Shown here piece after piece: positions 19,967-29,458 of a stretch of DNA of 55,562 nt. Positions within the stretch are counted from its first letter, which is position 1, and the number at the start of each line of letters is the position of its first letter. Under the pieces are notes generated by a model that did not search any database, was not told where the DNA came from, and saw only the letters and a list, made by a program, of their open reading frames with translations. Made by a program: the position numbers and the translations under genes. The stretch comes from Pseudomonadota bacterium (GTDB taxonomy: Bacteria > Pseudomonadota > Gammaproteobacteria > Steroidobacterales > Steroidobacteraceae): the NCBI GenBank assembly GCA_023391815.1, contig JAEWAF010000113.1, positions 1 through 55,562 on the forward strand, read 5' to 3'.

Positions 19967-20260
19967 ATGCGCACTTTCTGGCACCTGTCGTTGGTTCTGC
20001 TATCGCTCGTCGCGGCGGTACCGAGCGCCAATGCCCAGGAGCTGATCGATCGCCGGCAGCGTCGCGAATACCGCATCGAGCCCTCGGGCATCTCGCTCGA
20101 CCAGGCTGTGGAATTGGCGCAACGGCGGTATCGAGCCAAGGCGGTCCGAGCCGAGACCGTTCGCAATGGCGACAGGCTGGAGCATCGCATCCGCCTGCTC
20201 AGCGCCGATGGCAAGGTACGGAACGTGAGCGTGGACGCAGAATCGGGAGCAATGAACTGA
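19967..20260 (+). CDS. Small exported PepSY-like protein
   Basis: A 97-residue protein with a signal peptide (MRTFWHLSLVLLSLVAAVPSANA, cleavage about residue 23). The mature part resembles half of a PepSY domain: GISLDQAVELAQRRY, then a strand-loop-strand RAETVRNGDRLEHRIRLLSADGKVRNVSVDAESG. PepSY proteins are periplasmic inhibitors or sensors. It ends 3 bp before phoP, so it is surely in the same transcript as the two-component genes and may modulate the sensor. The sensor link is inferred from position only. Confidence 0.8.
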   Translation: MRTFWHLSLVLLSLVAAVPSANAQELIDRRQRREYRIEPSGISLDQAVELAQRRYRAKAVRAETVRNGDRLEHRIRLLSADGKVRNVSVDAESGAMN

Positions 20261-20263
20261 TCC

Positions 20264-20953
20264 ATGCGCGTCCTAATTGTTGAAGACGAACAGACCCTGC
20301 GTGAATCCATCGTCGAACAACTGCAGCAGCACGGCTTCACTGTCGATGCGGCCGCGGATGGCGAAGAAGGACTGTACTGCGGGCGGGAATATGCCCTGGA
20401 CCTGGCCGTGGTCGATCTCGGCCTGCCGAAGCTGCCGGGCCTGGAGCTGATCAAGACGCTCCGGGCCGAAGGCAAGAGCTTTCCCATCCTGATCCTGACG
20501 GCGCGCGATCGCTGGCAGGACAAGGTGGAAGGGCTGCAGGCCGGCGCCGACGACTACGTCGCCAAACCTTTCCATTTCGAGGAGCTGCTGGCGCGCGTGC
20601 AGGCGCTACTGCGGCGCTCGGGGGGCTGGGCGCAGCCCGTGCTGCGTTGTGGTCCGGTGTCGCTGGATCCGCGGACTCAGGAAGTCACGGTCAACGGCCG
20701 CAAGGTCGATCTGACCAGCTTCGAGTACCGCATCCTCGATCACTTGATCCATCGTGCCGGCGAGGTGATCTCCAAGAGCGAGCTCACCGAACGGTTGTAT
20801 GCTCAAGACTTCGACCGTGACAGCAACACCATCGAGGTGTTCATCGGCCGGCTGCGTCGCAAGCTCGATCCGGATGAGACCATCAAGCCGATCGAAACGC
20901 TGCGCGGCCGGGGTTATCGTTTCGCCCTTCAGCGCGACACCGCCGCAGCTTGA
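20264..20953 (+). CDS. phoP: PhoP-type response regulator
   Basis: A 229-residue OmpR/PhoP-family regulator. The receiver domain (1-118) has the acidic pair ED at residues 7-8, phosphorylated Asp51 in VVDLGLP and Lys in DDYVAKPFH. The DNA-binding winged helix spans about 125-222 (LTSFEYRILDHLI, GRLRRKL, RGRGYRF). The segment RWQDKVEGLQAGADDY is close to Escherichia coli PhoP rather than QseB or OmpR. It is the middle gene of a PepSY-phoP-phoQ unit, 3 bp after the first and 19 bp before the sensor. Confidence 0.88.
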   Translation: MRVLIVEDEQTLRESIVEQLQQHGFTVDAAADGEEGLYCGREYALDLAVVDLGLPKLPGLELIKTLRAEGKSFPILILTARDRWQDKVEGLQAGADDYVAKPFHFEELLARVQALLRRSGGWAQPVLRCGPVSLDPRTQEVTVNGRKVDLTSFEYRILDHLIHRAGEVISKSELTERLYAQDFDRDSNTIEVFIGRLRRKLDPDETIKPIETLRGRGYRFALQRDTAAA

Positions 20954-20972
20954 GAACTGACTAGCGAGGACG

Positions 20973-22340
20973 ATGCAGCCGCGTTCGTTAAGCACACGAC
21001 TGCTCGTCTCGGTCAGCATCCTGCTGATCCTGTTCTTTGGCGTCACCATTCTGGCCCTGGACTTCGTGTTCCAGGACCTGAGCCGTCGCGCCATCCAGGA
21101 TCGGCTGGAAGTTCAAGTCGTGGCATTGCTGTCGGCCTCGGAAGAGGACTCGAGCGGCGGCTTGCGTCCCGACCAGCTCGCCGAGCCGCGCTTCGACAAT
21201 CCGGGCTCGGGACTGTATGGCGAGATCCTGCGCAGCGATGGCCGGCCCAGCTGGCGCTCCAAATCGCTCACCGGCACCGGCATCGAATTTCCTCACGTGC
21301 AGGTCGGCGAGCGACGCTTCGGCGAGCTCAAGCGCGCCGACGGCACGACGGTGCTGTCGCTCAGCATGGGCATCGAGTGGCAGTTTCGTAATCGGGTCAC
21401 GCGCTCGTTCGTGTACAGCGTCGCGGAAAGTCTCGAACCCTATTACGCGCAGCTGAGTCGTCTGCGCGGCCGAATGTTTGGTTGGTTCGGCGCGTTGATG
21501 GTGCTGTTACTCGGCGCGCTGGCGGTGCTGTTGCGACGGCTGCTCTCGCCGCTGCGACGGGTGGAGCGCGAAATCGAATCCATCGAGGCCGGCGTTCTCA
21601 CCGAGCTCGGCAGCGGTTATCCGCGCGAATTGCTCGGCATCACCACCAATTTGAATGCGCTCCTTCGCAGCGAGCGCGAACGTCTTGCGCGCTATCGAAA
21701 CACCCTCGGCAATCTCGCGCATAGTTTCAAGACGCCGCTCGCGGTCATGCGCAACCTGCTCAGCACTCAAAGCGGTCGCGAACTGACGGTCGTTCGTCAG
21801 CTCGATGAGCAGGTCGGGCGCATGGACGACATCGTCAAATATCAGTTGCGACGCGCGGCGGCTGCCGGTGGCAGTGGCCTCGGCTCGGCACCGGTCGATG
21901 TTCGCGAAGCGCTGGAAGCATTGCGTGGCGCATTGCTGAAGGTCTACATGGATCGCGGCATCAACTGTGAGCTCACCGTGGCCGAAGGCGCCACCTTCAC
22001 CGGCGACCGCGAGGACCTCACCGAGATCGCGGGCAATTTGCTTGATAATGCCTTCAAGTTTACGCGGACCACCGTGCGCATCACGGCGGATCGAGTTGTG
22101 AGCCCCGCGGCCCGGCGCGATGGCTTGCGTATCGTGATCGAGGATGACGGCCCGGGCATTCCCATCGACTCGCGCGCCAAAGTGCTCGAACGTGGCGCCC
22201 GACTGGATGAGCGCGTGGCCGGGCAAGGCATTGGATTATCCGTGGTCCGGGAATTGGTCGAGCTCAACGGCGGTCTGATCGACATCGACCGGTCCGCCCT
22301 GGGCGGAGCGCGCATCGAAGTGAAAATAGCACCTTCCTGA
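20973..22340 (+). CDS. phoQ: PhoQ-type sensor histidine kinase
   Basis: A 455-residue inner-membrane kinase. Two membrane helices (about 10-34 and 168-188) enclose a periplasmic sensor domain of about 130 residues. A HAMP-like linker, the H-box NLAHSFKTPLAVM (His250), the N-box NLLDNAFKF and G-boxes EDDGPGI and GQGIGLSVV follow. The H-box wording HSxKTPLAV is that of PhoQ. The sensor domain has an acidic patch (SEEDSS, about residues 56-61), which fits divalent-cation sensing, though the domain is too divergent to be sure of the signal. Confidence 0.87.
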   Translation: MQPRSLSTRLLVSVSILLILFFGVTILALDFVFQDLSRRAIQDRLEVQVVALLSASEEDSSGGLRPDQLAEPRFDNPGSGLYGEILRSDGRPSWRSKSLTGTGIEFPHVQVGERRFGELKRADGTTVLSLSMGIEWQFRNRVTRSFVYSVAESLEPYYAQLSRLRGRMFGWFGALMVLLLGALAVLLRRLLSPLRRVEREIESIEAGVLTELGSGYPRELLGITTNLNALLRSERERLARYRNTLGNLAHSFKTPLAVMRNLLSTQSGRELTVVRQLDEQVGRMDDIVKYQLRRAAAAGGSGLGSAPVDVREALEALRGALLKVYMDRGINCELTVAEGATFTGDREDLTEIAGNLLDNAFKFTRTTVRITADRVVSPAARRDGLRIVIEDDGPGIPIDSRAKVLERGARLDERVAGQGIGLSVVRELVELNGGLIDIDRSALGGARIEVKIAPS

Positions 22341-22382
22341 CTTGAAACCTCCCGGCGCAATCGCATACAAGTCGGCTGCGCG

Positions 22383-25300
22383 ATGAGTACCCCGAATTCC
22401 TCATACACCGCGGCGCTGCTGGCGCTGCGCGATCAGCTTCCCCACACGCGATTCGCCGACCGGCCGCGTCTGTCGCGGGAGCTGGATCGCCTGTTCGCGC
22501 GCCGTAATCCGCCTGCGGAACCCGACGGCGCCGTCGATAACCTGCGTCAGTCCCTCGAGAACTCCGTCGCTGCCGTCGAGCGCCTGAAGGCGCTGCCTCT
22601 GCGCGTCGAGTACGACAGCGCGCTGCCGATCACCGCGCATCGCGAAGAGATTGCAAAGGCATTACAAACAAATCAGCTCGTCGTGGTCTGCGGCGCGACC
22701 GGGTCGGGCAAGACCACGCAGCTGCCGAAGATCTGCATGGAGGCCGGACGGGGCACCTTCGGCTTGATCGGCCACACGCAGCCGCGCCGAATCGCGGCCC
22801 GCGCCATCGCGAATCGACTCGCCGAAGAGCTGCAGACCACCGTCGGTGGCGCGGTGGGTTATCAGGTGCGTTTCAACGATCGCACCGGCCCGGATTGCCG
22901 CATCAAGCTCATGACCGACGGCATTCTCCTGCGAGAGCTGGAGAACGATCGGCTGCTGCGTCGGTATGACACCTTGATCATCGACGAAGCGCACGAGCGC
23001 AGCCTCAACATCGATTTCCTGCTCGGGGTGCTCAAACGCCTGCTGCCGCAGCGGCCGGACCTGCGCGTCGTGATCACATCGGCGACCATCGATCCGCAGC
23101 GTTTCGCCGAATTCTTCGGTGGGGCGCCCATCATCGAGGTGTCCGGTCGCAGCTATCCGGTTGAAGTGCGCTATCGACCGCTGACCGGCACGGATGAGGA
23201 CGATTATGAGCTGTCGCTCGATGAAGGTATCGTCGCCGCGGTTCAGGAGCTCGATCGGGTGGATCGCGGCGATGTGCTCGTGTTTCTGCCGGGCGAGAAA
23301 CAAATCCGTGACGCGGCCGATGCGCTTTCCAAAGCGCGCCTGCACGGCACTGAAGTGCTGCCGCTGTATGCGCGCTTGTCGACACGCGATCAAGAAAAGA
23401 TTTTCGAGAAGCACGGCTCGCGTCGCGTCGTGCTCGCGACCAACGTCGCCGAGACCTCGCTCACCGTGCCGGGCATTCGGCACGTGATCGACTCAGGGCT
23501 TGCGCGCATCAGTCGATACAGCGTGCGCGGCAAGGTGCAGCGACTGCCGATCGAGCCGATCTCGCAAGCGAGTGCCGATCAGCGCAAAGGCCGTTCCGGT
23601 CGCGAAGCACCGGGTATCTGTATTCGGCTGTATGCGGAAGACGATTTCAATCTGCGCCCGGCCTTCACGCCGCCGGAAGTGCTCCGTACGAATCTCGCGA
23701 GCGTCATTCTGCAGATGGCCGCGCTGGAGTTGGGCGAGCCCGAGGCGTTTCCGTTCGTCGATCCACCCGATACGCGGTTGATCAACGATGGTTATCGGTT
23801 GCTGCAGGAGTTGAAGGCGGTCGACGACGACCGTCGCGTCACGAGTCTGGGTCGACAACTCTCCTCCTTGCCTGTGGATCCGAGGCTCGGTCGCATGCTG
23901 CTCGCCGCGAGCCATCACAGCTGTCTTGCGGAAATGCTCGTCATCGCGTCGTTTTTGGCCGCGCAAGATCCAAGAGAACGACCGTCGGATGCGCAGGCGC
24001 AGGCCGATCAGAAACATGCCGCGTTCGCCGATTCCCGATCCGACTTCGTGGGCGTGCTGAACCTGTGGAACGCGTATCAGACGCAGGTGGCGGAGTTGTC
24101 CGGCAGCCAGCTGCGCAAATGGTGTCGCGAGAACTTCATCGCGTTCATGCGTGCGCGTGAATGGCAGGAGCTGCATCGACAGCTCAGCGAGACGGTGAAG
24201 GAGCTGGAGCTGAAACCGAACAGCGTCCCCGCCGACTACGCGAATCTGCACCAGGCCATCCTCACCGGATTCCTGGGCAACATCGGTGCGCTCGATGAGA
24301 AGCGCGAATACGACGGTGCGCGCGGGACGCGTTTCGTAATCGCGCCGGGCACGCCGCTCGCGAGCAAACCGCCGAAATGGATCGTTGCCGCGAATTTGAT
24401 GGAAACGACGCGGCTCTACGCGCGCACGGTTGCGGCTGTCGAGCCGCAGTGGATCGAGTCGGCCGGCTCGCATCTGATCAAGCGCAGTTATAGCGAACCG
24501 CACTGGGTGGAGGATCGCGGCTTCGTCGCAGCCTTCGAGTCGGTGGCGTTGTATGGACTCACGCTCTCCTCACGTCGGCGCATCAACCTCGGCAATGTGT
24601 CGCCGCGCGAAGCGCAAGAGATTTTCGTGCGCGAGGCCCTGGTCGAAGGCCACTCGCGACTGAAAGCCGACTTCCTGAAGCACAACCGTCGTTTGCGTCA
24701 GCAGGTCGAGGTGATGGAGGCGAAAGTCCGCCGTCGCGACATTCTTGCCGATGAGCAGGCGATGTGTGACTTCTACCTGTCTCGACTGCCGCAGACCGTG
24801 AATTCAGTGTCGGCGCTCGAGAAGTGGCTCAGGACACCCGGACACGCGCAACAGTTGCATATGACGCTCGCCGACATCGCGCGTCGTGATGCTTCCGAGA
24901 TCACGCCGCAAGAGTTTCCGCCGGTCATGGCGGTAACGGGCAACGAACTGCCGCTCGAATATCGCTTCGAGCCGGGCTCGGCCAGCGATGGCGTGACGGT
25001 GGTCTTGCCGAAGCCCTTGTTGAGCTCGGCGGTCGTTGGCGATTTTTCGCGTCCCATCCCTGGCTGGCGAGTCGAGACGATCACGCAGATGCTACGAAGT
25101 CTGCCCAAGCAGATTCGCAAGGCGTTCGTTCCCGTGCCGGAGCATGCGGCGCGCGCGGCGGCGGAGATCGACGAGTCGAAAGAATTCAACGCTGCGGTGG
25201 CGGAGTGGATCACTCGTGTGGGTGGCACGACTGTAACAGCAGAGGAGGTGGCGGCACTTCCCTTGCCGGATCATCTGCGCGTGAACTTTCGCGTCGCCGA

Positions 25301-26285
25301 TCTCGACGGCAAGACGCTTGCCGAAGGTCGCGATCTCGCGGCGCTCAAACGCGCCGTGCGGGAGACCGAAGCGAAGTCGGGTGAGCCCAAGGCGGCCACG
25401 ACAGGTGGCGTGCATCGGCGTTGGGACTTTGGCGATCTGGCCGTGGAAGAGTCGGTGCAACGGCGCGGATTGCGATTCTCGGTGTATCCAACGCTGCGCG
25501 ATCGCGGTGAGGGTGTCGAAGTCGCCGAAGCCGCTACGCTGGTGGATGCAGAAGGGATGCTTCGTTTGGGCGTGTTGCGACTTGCGATCCTTGCGCTACC
25601 CGAGCAGTTCAAATATGCCCGCAAGCGCTGCTCGGAGCGCAGCGAGCTGATGCTGCTCGCGCAAGGCCTGAATAACTCGCGCCCGATCGCCGAGGCGCTC
25701 GCGGAGAAATGTTTCATCGAATGTTTCCTGAGCGAAGAGGGCGCATTGCCTCGCTCGGCCGCACAGTTCGACGCCCTGCTGGACAAACATCGGGCTCGTT
25801 TCGGCGAGGTGACCGATCGCGTGATCGAGCACACGACCTCCGCCCTGCGTGAGCTACGCAACGCGCGCATGAAACTGACCTCGCTCGAAGGAGCGCCGTT
25901 CCAGGCACTGCGCGGCGATGTTCAGACCCAGTTGCAAATGCTCGTCCCCGGCGACTTTCCGGCGAGCGTACCGAGCGCCTTGTGGCCGCACCTGCCGCGA
26001 TACTTCAAAGCACTCACGCGCCGACTCGACAAGGCGCCCGGCAATCAGAAGCGCGACGCCGAGTTGATGAAACAGCTCTCTCCGGCGACCCAGGCCTACC
26101 AACGTCTGCGTGCCCAAGCCCCGAAGGGCGAAACCCATCCCGAGCTCGACCGCCTGCAGTGGATGATCGAGGAGTTCCGCGTCTCCCTGTTCGCCCAGGA
26201 CCTCAAAGCCGTCTTGCCCGTTTCCGACAAACGCATCGCGGATCAAATCGAACGCGCCCGCGTCGAAGTGCAGCGCGCCGCCTGA
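22383..26285 (+). CDS. hrpA: HrpA-type DEAH-box ATP-dependent RNA helicase
   Basis: A 1300-residue helicase, the same length as Escherichia coli HrpA, which acts on mRNA and stalled ribosomes. Walker A GATGSGKT is at 104-111, DEAH at 201-204, SAT follows, and motif VI is QRKGRSGREAPG. Helicase-associated HA2 and OB-fold regions follow, then a long HrpA-only C-terminal half with ARKRCSERSELML. The ATG lies 42 bp after phoQ with no strong ribosome site, so it may be read through from the phoPQ transcript. Nothing is missing in the motifs. Confidence 0.96.
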   Translation: MSTPNSSYTAALLALRDQLPHTRFADRPRLSRELDRLFARRNPPAEPDGAVDNLRQSLENSVAAVERLKALPLRVEYDSALPITAHREEIAKALQTNQLVVVCGATGSGKTTQLPKICMEAGRGTFGLIGHTQPRRIAARAIANRLAEELQTTVGGAVGYQVRFNDRTGPDCRIKLMTDGILLRELENDRLLRRYDTLIIDEAHERSLNIDFLLGVLKRLLPQRPDLRVVITSATIDPQRFAEFFGGAPIIEVSGRSYPVEVRYRPLTGTDEDDYELSLDEGIVAAVQELDRVDRGDVLVFLPGEKQIRDAADALSKARLHGTEVLPLYARLSTRDQEKIFEKHGSRRVVLATNVAETSLTVPGIRHVIDSGLARISRYSVRGKVQRLPIEPISQASADQRKGRSGREAPGICIRLYAEDDFNLRPAFTPPEVLRTNLASVILQMAALELGEPEAFPFVDPPDTRLINDGYRLLQELKAVDDDRRVTSLGRQLSSLPVDPRLGRMLLAASHHSCLAEMLVIASFLAAQDPRERPSDAQAQADQKHAAFADSRSDFVGVLNLWNAYQTQVAELSGSQLRKWCRENFIAFMRAREWQELHRQLSETVKELELKPNSVPADYANLHQAILTGFLGNIGALDEKREYDGARGTRFVIAPGTPLASKPPKWIVAANLMETTRLYARTVAAVEPQWIESAGSHLIKRSYSEPHWVEDRGFVAAFESVALYGLTLSSRRRINLGNVSPREAQEIFVREALVEGHSRLKADFLKHNRRLRQQVEVMEAKVRRRDILADEQAMCDFYLSRLPQTVNSVSALEKWLRTPGHAQQLHMTLADIARRDASEITPQEFPPVMAVTGNELPLEYRFEPGSASDGVTVVLPKPLLSSAVVGDFSRPIPGWRVETITQMLRSLPKQIRKAFVPVPEHAARAAAEIDESKEFNAAVAEWITRVGGTTVTAEEVAALPLPDHLRVNFRVADLDGKTLAEGRDLAALKRAVRETEAKSGEPKAATTGGVHRRWDFGDLAVEESVQRRGLRFSVYPTLRDRGEGVEVAEAATLVDAEGMLRLGVLRLAILALPEQFKYARKRCSERSELMLLAQGLNNSRPIAEALAEKCFIECFLSEEGALPRSAAQFDALLDKHRARFGEVTDRVIEHTTSALRELRNARMKLTSLEGAPFQALRGDVQTQLQMLVPGDFPASVPSALWPHLPRYFKALTRRLDKAPGNQKRDAELMKQLSPATQAYQRLRAQAPKGETHPELDRLQWMIEEFRVSLFAQDLKAVLPVSDKRIADQIERARVEVQRAA

Positions 26286-26375
26286 GGCAGCCAAGTCGCG
26301 ACCCTTGCGCGGTGCCGAGACCGCATGGCCGCGATTCCGGGATTGCAGTAAGGTCGAGTCCTGCGTGGAGGTCTT

Positions 26376-26840
26376 ATGAAGCCTCATCTCTGGACCGCGT
26401 TGCTGATCCTCGCCTCGGTGGGCAGTGGCCTCAACGCGGGGCTGTTCTTTGTCTTTTCCAACACGCTCATGAGCTCCTTCGACCGACTGCCGGCGGCGGG
26501 TGCGGTCGCGGCGATGAACAGCATCAATCGGGTCATTCTGAATCCGCTGTTTTTCCTGGTGTTCTTCGGGACGGCGCTGCTGTGCGTGGTGCTGCTCGTC
26601 GGCCGGCTCAATTCGCCGTTGGTGGTTGCGGGTGCGGTGCTTTATCTCGCCGGCTCAATTGGCGTGACCATGGTGTGCAACGTGCCGCTCAACGACCGAT
26701 TGGAAAAAGTCTCACCCTCGGCCAACGATCTGGAAACGCAGTGGCACGCCTATCGCGGCCCGTGGACGCGATGGAATCATGTGCGAACGCTGGCCTGCCT
26801 GCTTGCGGCGGCCGCGTTCGTCATCGAGATTTCCCGCTGA
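26376..26840 (+). CDS. DUF1772 (anthrone oxygenase-like) membrane protein
   Basis: A 154-residue inner-membrane protein with four predicted helices: SALLILASVGSGLNAGLFF-like at 6-28, a FFLVFFGTALLCVVLLV block at about 60-80, VVAGAVLYLAGSIGVTM at 85-103, and a last one near 135-152. The NVPLNDRLE loop and WTRWNHVRTL near the end are the signature of DUF1772. A few fungal relatives are anthrone oxygenases; bacterial function is unknown. Its stop lies 3 bp from the stop of the convergent reductase gene. Confidence 0.87.
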   Translation: MKPHLWTALLILASVGSGLNAGLFFVFSNTLMSSFDRLPAAGAVAAMNSINRVILNPLFFLVFFGTALLCVVLLVGRLNSPLVVAGAVLYLAGSIGVTMVCNVPLNDRLEKVSPSANDLETQWHAYRGPWTRWNHVRTLACLLAAAAFVIEISR

Positions 26841-26843
26841 GGA

Positions 26844-27818
26844 TCAGCGCTCGCGCGTGCGATCGATGGCGCTGACCAGCGAATACAAGCTGGCAAGCAG
26901 CGGCAACGATAAATTCAGCTCCCTGGACTTCCGCAGCGCATAGCCCAACGTCTCGTGAATCTCGAGCGGGCGGCCGCCGAGCAGGTCCTGAAGTGAGGAC
27001 ATGCGATGCTCCGGCGCCTTCGTTTGATAGTCGGCGCCGGCCTTCTGCACAGCGGCGACCGCTTGCTCCTCGGTGCCTTCGAGCACGATCTTGAGCGGCA
27101 GGATCGCCCGGTCGTCGGTCAACGAAATGCCCAGCGCTTTCGCAAGCGACGCGAGCTCGCGAGTCAACCGCGCGATCAGCAGCGCTGCATCGGGATCGGA
27201 CAGGAATCGCCACGTCACCGCGCGGGTCGTGAGCGACAAGCTCACAAAGCCGACCCAACCCACGAACTTGCTCCATTCGCGCGAGACGATATCGGGCATC
27301 AGCGTCGAGCGAATGCCGGCGTCGTCGATGGCTTTCACGATGCCCCGAGCGGTCTCGCTCATGGAGCCGTCCAGCTCGCCGACAAACAAATTCACATTGC
27401 GCGTGAAGAGCACTTCGCCCGAGGCGAGCAGCTCACCGCTCGTGTCCGCCAGCGCACCCAGCGTGCGCTCGCGTCCGTACGTCTGCGAGAGCAGATCGTC
27501 TTTCATCACGCCGTTCTGCACCGACAGCGCCCGATCGAGCTTGACGTGACTCAACGACGCCATCGTCTGCTCGGAGCCGGGCGTCTTCGTGGCAATGATG
27601 AGCGTGCCGGTCTCGCGCAATTGAGAGGGATCGGTGAGCACCTCCACGGACGTGGAGAATTCGCTCAGCCCCTTGATGCGCAGTCCTTGTTCGCGCACCT
27701 GCTCCGCACGCCGACCGCGGGCGAGCAGGGCGACCGAGCGTCCGCTACGAACCAGATGTGCAGCCAGAATGGAACCGAGCGCACCGGCGCCCACGATCGC
27801 GAACTCAGGACGTGACAC
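26844..27818 (-). CDS. Ketopantoate reductase (PanE/ApbA) family oxidoreductase
   Basis: A 324-residue NADP-dependent reductase-family protein. The nucleotide-binding GAGALGS lies at about residues 9-15; the central domain has KTPGSEQTM and the catalytic-type lysine in REWSKFVGW; the C-terminal helical domain carries the PEHRMSSLQDLLGGRPLEI pattern of PanE. In the best known case it makes pantoate for CoA, but many paralogs act on other 2-oxo acids, so the symbol is left out. The start is GTG at 27818, with GGGAGAG 7 bases upstream; the longer frame lacks this. Confidence 0.85.
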   Translation of the reverse strand: MSRPEFAIVGAGALGSILAAHLVRSGRSVALLARGRRAEQVREQGLRIKGLSEFSTSVEVLTDPSQLRETGTLIIATKTPGSEQTMASLSHVKLDRALSVQNGVMKDDLLSQTYGRERTLGALADTSGELLASGEVLFTRNVNLFVGELDGSMSETARGIVKAIDDAGIRSTLMPDIVSREWSKFVGWVGFVSLSLTTRAVTWRFLSDPDAALLIARLTRELASLAKALGISLTDDRAILPLKIVLEGTEEQAVAAVQKAGADYQTKAPEHRMSSLQDLLGGRPLEIHETLGYALRKSRELNLSLPLLASLYSLVSAIDRTRER

Positions 27819-27866
27819 GAAACTCTCCCATCGACCTAGCGAAAGCGTGAGGCTATCAAGCCCACG

Positions 27867-27897
27867 CGCTCGTTGCATACACAGGCTGCAACGAGCG
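27867..27897. other. 11-bp perfect inverted repeat between ALDH7 and panE-like genes
   Basis: Bases 27867-27877 pair exactly with 27887-27897 around a 9-base spacer. It lies in the 118-bp gap between the ALDH7 stop and the start of the reductase gene, both on the minus strand. No T-run follows on the minus strand. It may be a factor-dependent terminator hairpin or an operator for the reductase. Confidence 0.6.
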
Positions 27898-27936
27898 ATC
27901 GCAGTTCAGGGCCAGACGGCACGGCCGCCGTGGGCT

Positions 27937-29457
27937 CTATCCCATGACTTTGAAGTCGATGCCCTGGGCGAGCGGCAATTCGCGGCTCCAGTTGATCGTG
28001 TTGGTTTGCCGGCGCATGTACGCCTTCCAGCTATCGGAGCCGGACTCACGACCGCCGCCAGTGTCTTTCTCACCGCCGAAAGCGCCACCGATCTCCGCGC
28101 CCGAGGTGCCGATGTTCACATTGGCGATACCGCAGTCGCTGCCGAGCGCCGACAGGAATTTTTCGGCGTGCCGCAGGTTGTCGGTGAAAATCGCGGACGA
28201 CAGGCCGTGGTGCGCCGAGTTATGCATGGCGATGGCGTCGTCGAGCGATTGATACTCGATGAGATACAGGATCGGCGCAAACGTTTCGGTCAGCACGATC
28301 TCCCAATCGGCGCGCGCCCGAATGATGGTCGGCTCGACGAAGTTGCCCGGCGGCTTGGCCTTGCCACCACAGAGCACCGTGCCACCGGCACGCTGTGCCT
28401 TCTCGATCGCTTGCAGATAGCGCTGCACGGACGCCTCGTCGATGAGCGGCCCCATCAAGGTCTCAGGTTTCAACGGATCGCCGATGCGCACCTGAGAGTA
28501 AGCACGCAGCAGTCGCTGCTCCAACTCCTTCGAGCGCGACTCGTGCACGAATACGCGGCGCGTACTGGTGCAACGCTGGCCGGCGGTGCCAACGGCACCA
28601 AACACGATCGAGGGCACCGCGAGATCCAGATTCGCGAACTCATCGACGATGATGCCGTTGTTACCGCCGAGTTCGAGCAGGCTCTTACCGAGCCGCGCAG
28701 CGACGCGCTCACCGACTGTTCGACCCACGGCGGTCGAACCCGTGAAGGACACGAGATCCACGCGTCGATCGTCGACCAGCTTCTCGGCGAGTTCGTTGCC
28801 CGCGATCAATAGCTGAAAGATTCCCGGAAAGCCGTGGCGCTCGAGCACCCGATTGACGAGCTTCTGTACGGCCACCGCGCACAAGGGGGCTTTGGGCGAG
28901 GGTTTCCAAATACTCACATCGCCGCAGATCGCCGCGAGGAACGCATTCCAGGACCACACCGCGACCGGAAAGTTGAAGGCGCTGATGATTCCGACGATGC
29001 CGAGCGGATGCCACTGTTCGTACATGCGATGCAGCGGCCGCTCCGAATGCATGGTCTGGCCGTACAACATGCGCGATTGACCGACCGCAAAGTCGCCGAT
29101 GTCGATCATTTCCTGTACTTCGCCGTCGCCCTCGGCTTTGATCTTGCCGACTTCGAGCGTGACCAGACTGCCGAGCGCGCTCTTGTGTTTACGCAGCTCT
29201 TCGGCCACGAGGCGAATGGCTTCACCACGCTTGGGCGCGGGCACGATCTTCCATTGATCGAATACGCGTCGAGATGATACGAGGATGCGCTCGTAGTCGG
29301 CGAGCGTCGCGCTACGCACGCGGCCGAGCAACTCGCCGGTCGTGGGATTCACTGAATCGATCACCGGCCCGCCCGTATCGTTCGACCAGCCGCCATCGCC
29401 CGACCAGGCGCCGGCATTGGTTTCATTCAAATCGAGAGCTGAAAATACGTCGCGCAT
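27937..29457 (-). CDS. ALDH7-family aldehyde dehydrogenase (alpha-aminoadipate semialdehyde dehydrogenase type)
   Basis: A 506-residue NAD-dependent dehydrogenase. Catalytic Cys296 is in AGQRCTSTRR and general-base Glu262 in LELGGNN; the wording MYEQWHPLGIVGIISAFNFP and GLSSAIFT is that of the ALDH7 (antiquitin) group, whose main substrate is alpha-aminoadipate-6-semialdehyde, giving alpha-aminoadipate. The saccharopine dehydrogenase gene ends 1 base upstream of its start. Together they would carry saccharopine to glutamate plus aminoadipate. Betaine-aldehyde or other semialdehyde activity remains possible. Confidence 0.9.
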   Translation of the reverse strand: MRDVFSALDLNETNAGAWSGDGGWSNDTGGPVIDSVNPTTGELLGRVRSATLADYERILVSSRRVFDQWKIVPAPKRGEAIRLVAEELRKHKSALGSLVTLEVGKIKAEGDGEVQEMIDIGDFAVGQSRMLYGQTMHSERPLHRMYEQWHPLGIVGIISAFNFPVAVWSWNAFLAAICGDVSIWKPSPKAPLCAVAVQKLVNRVLERHGFPGIFQLLIAGNELAEKLVDDRRVDLVSFTGSTAVGRTVGERVAARLGKSLLELGGNNGIIVDEFANLDLAVPSIVFGAVGTAGQRCTSTRRVFVHESRSKELEQRLLRAYSQVRIGDPLKPETLMGPLIDEASVQRYLQAIEKAQRAGGTVLCGGKAKPPGNFVEPTIIRARADWEIVLTETFAPILYLIEYQSLDDAIAMHNSAHHGLSSAIFTDNLRHAEKFLSALGSDCGIANVNIGTSGAEIGGAFGGEKDTGGGRESGSDSWKAYMRRQTNTINWSRELPLAQGIDFKVMG

Positions 29458-29458
29458 G

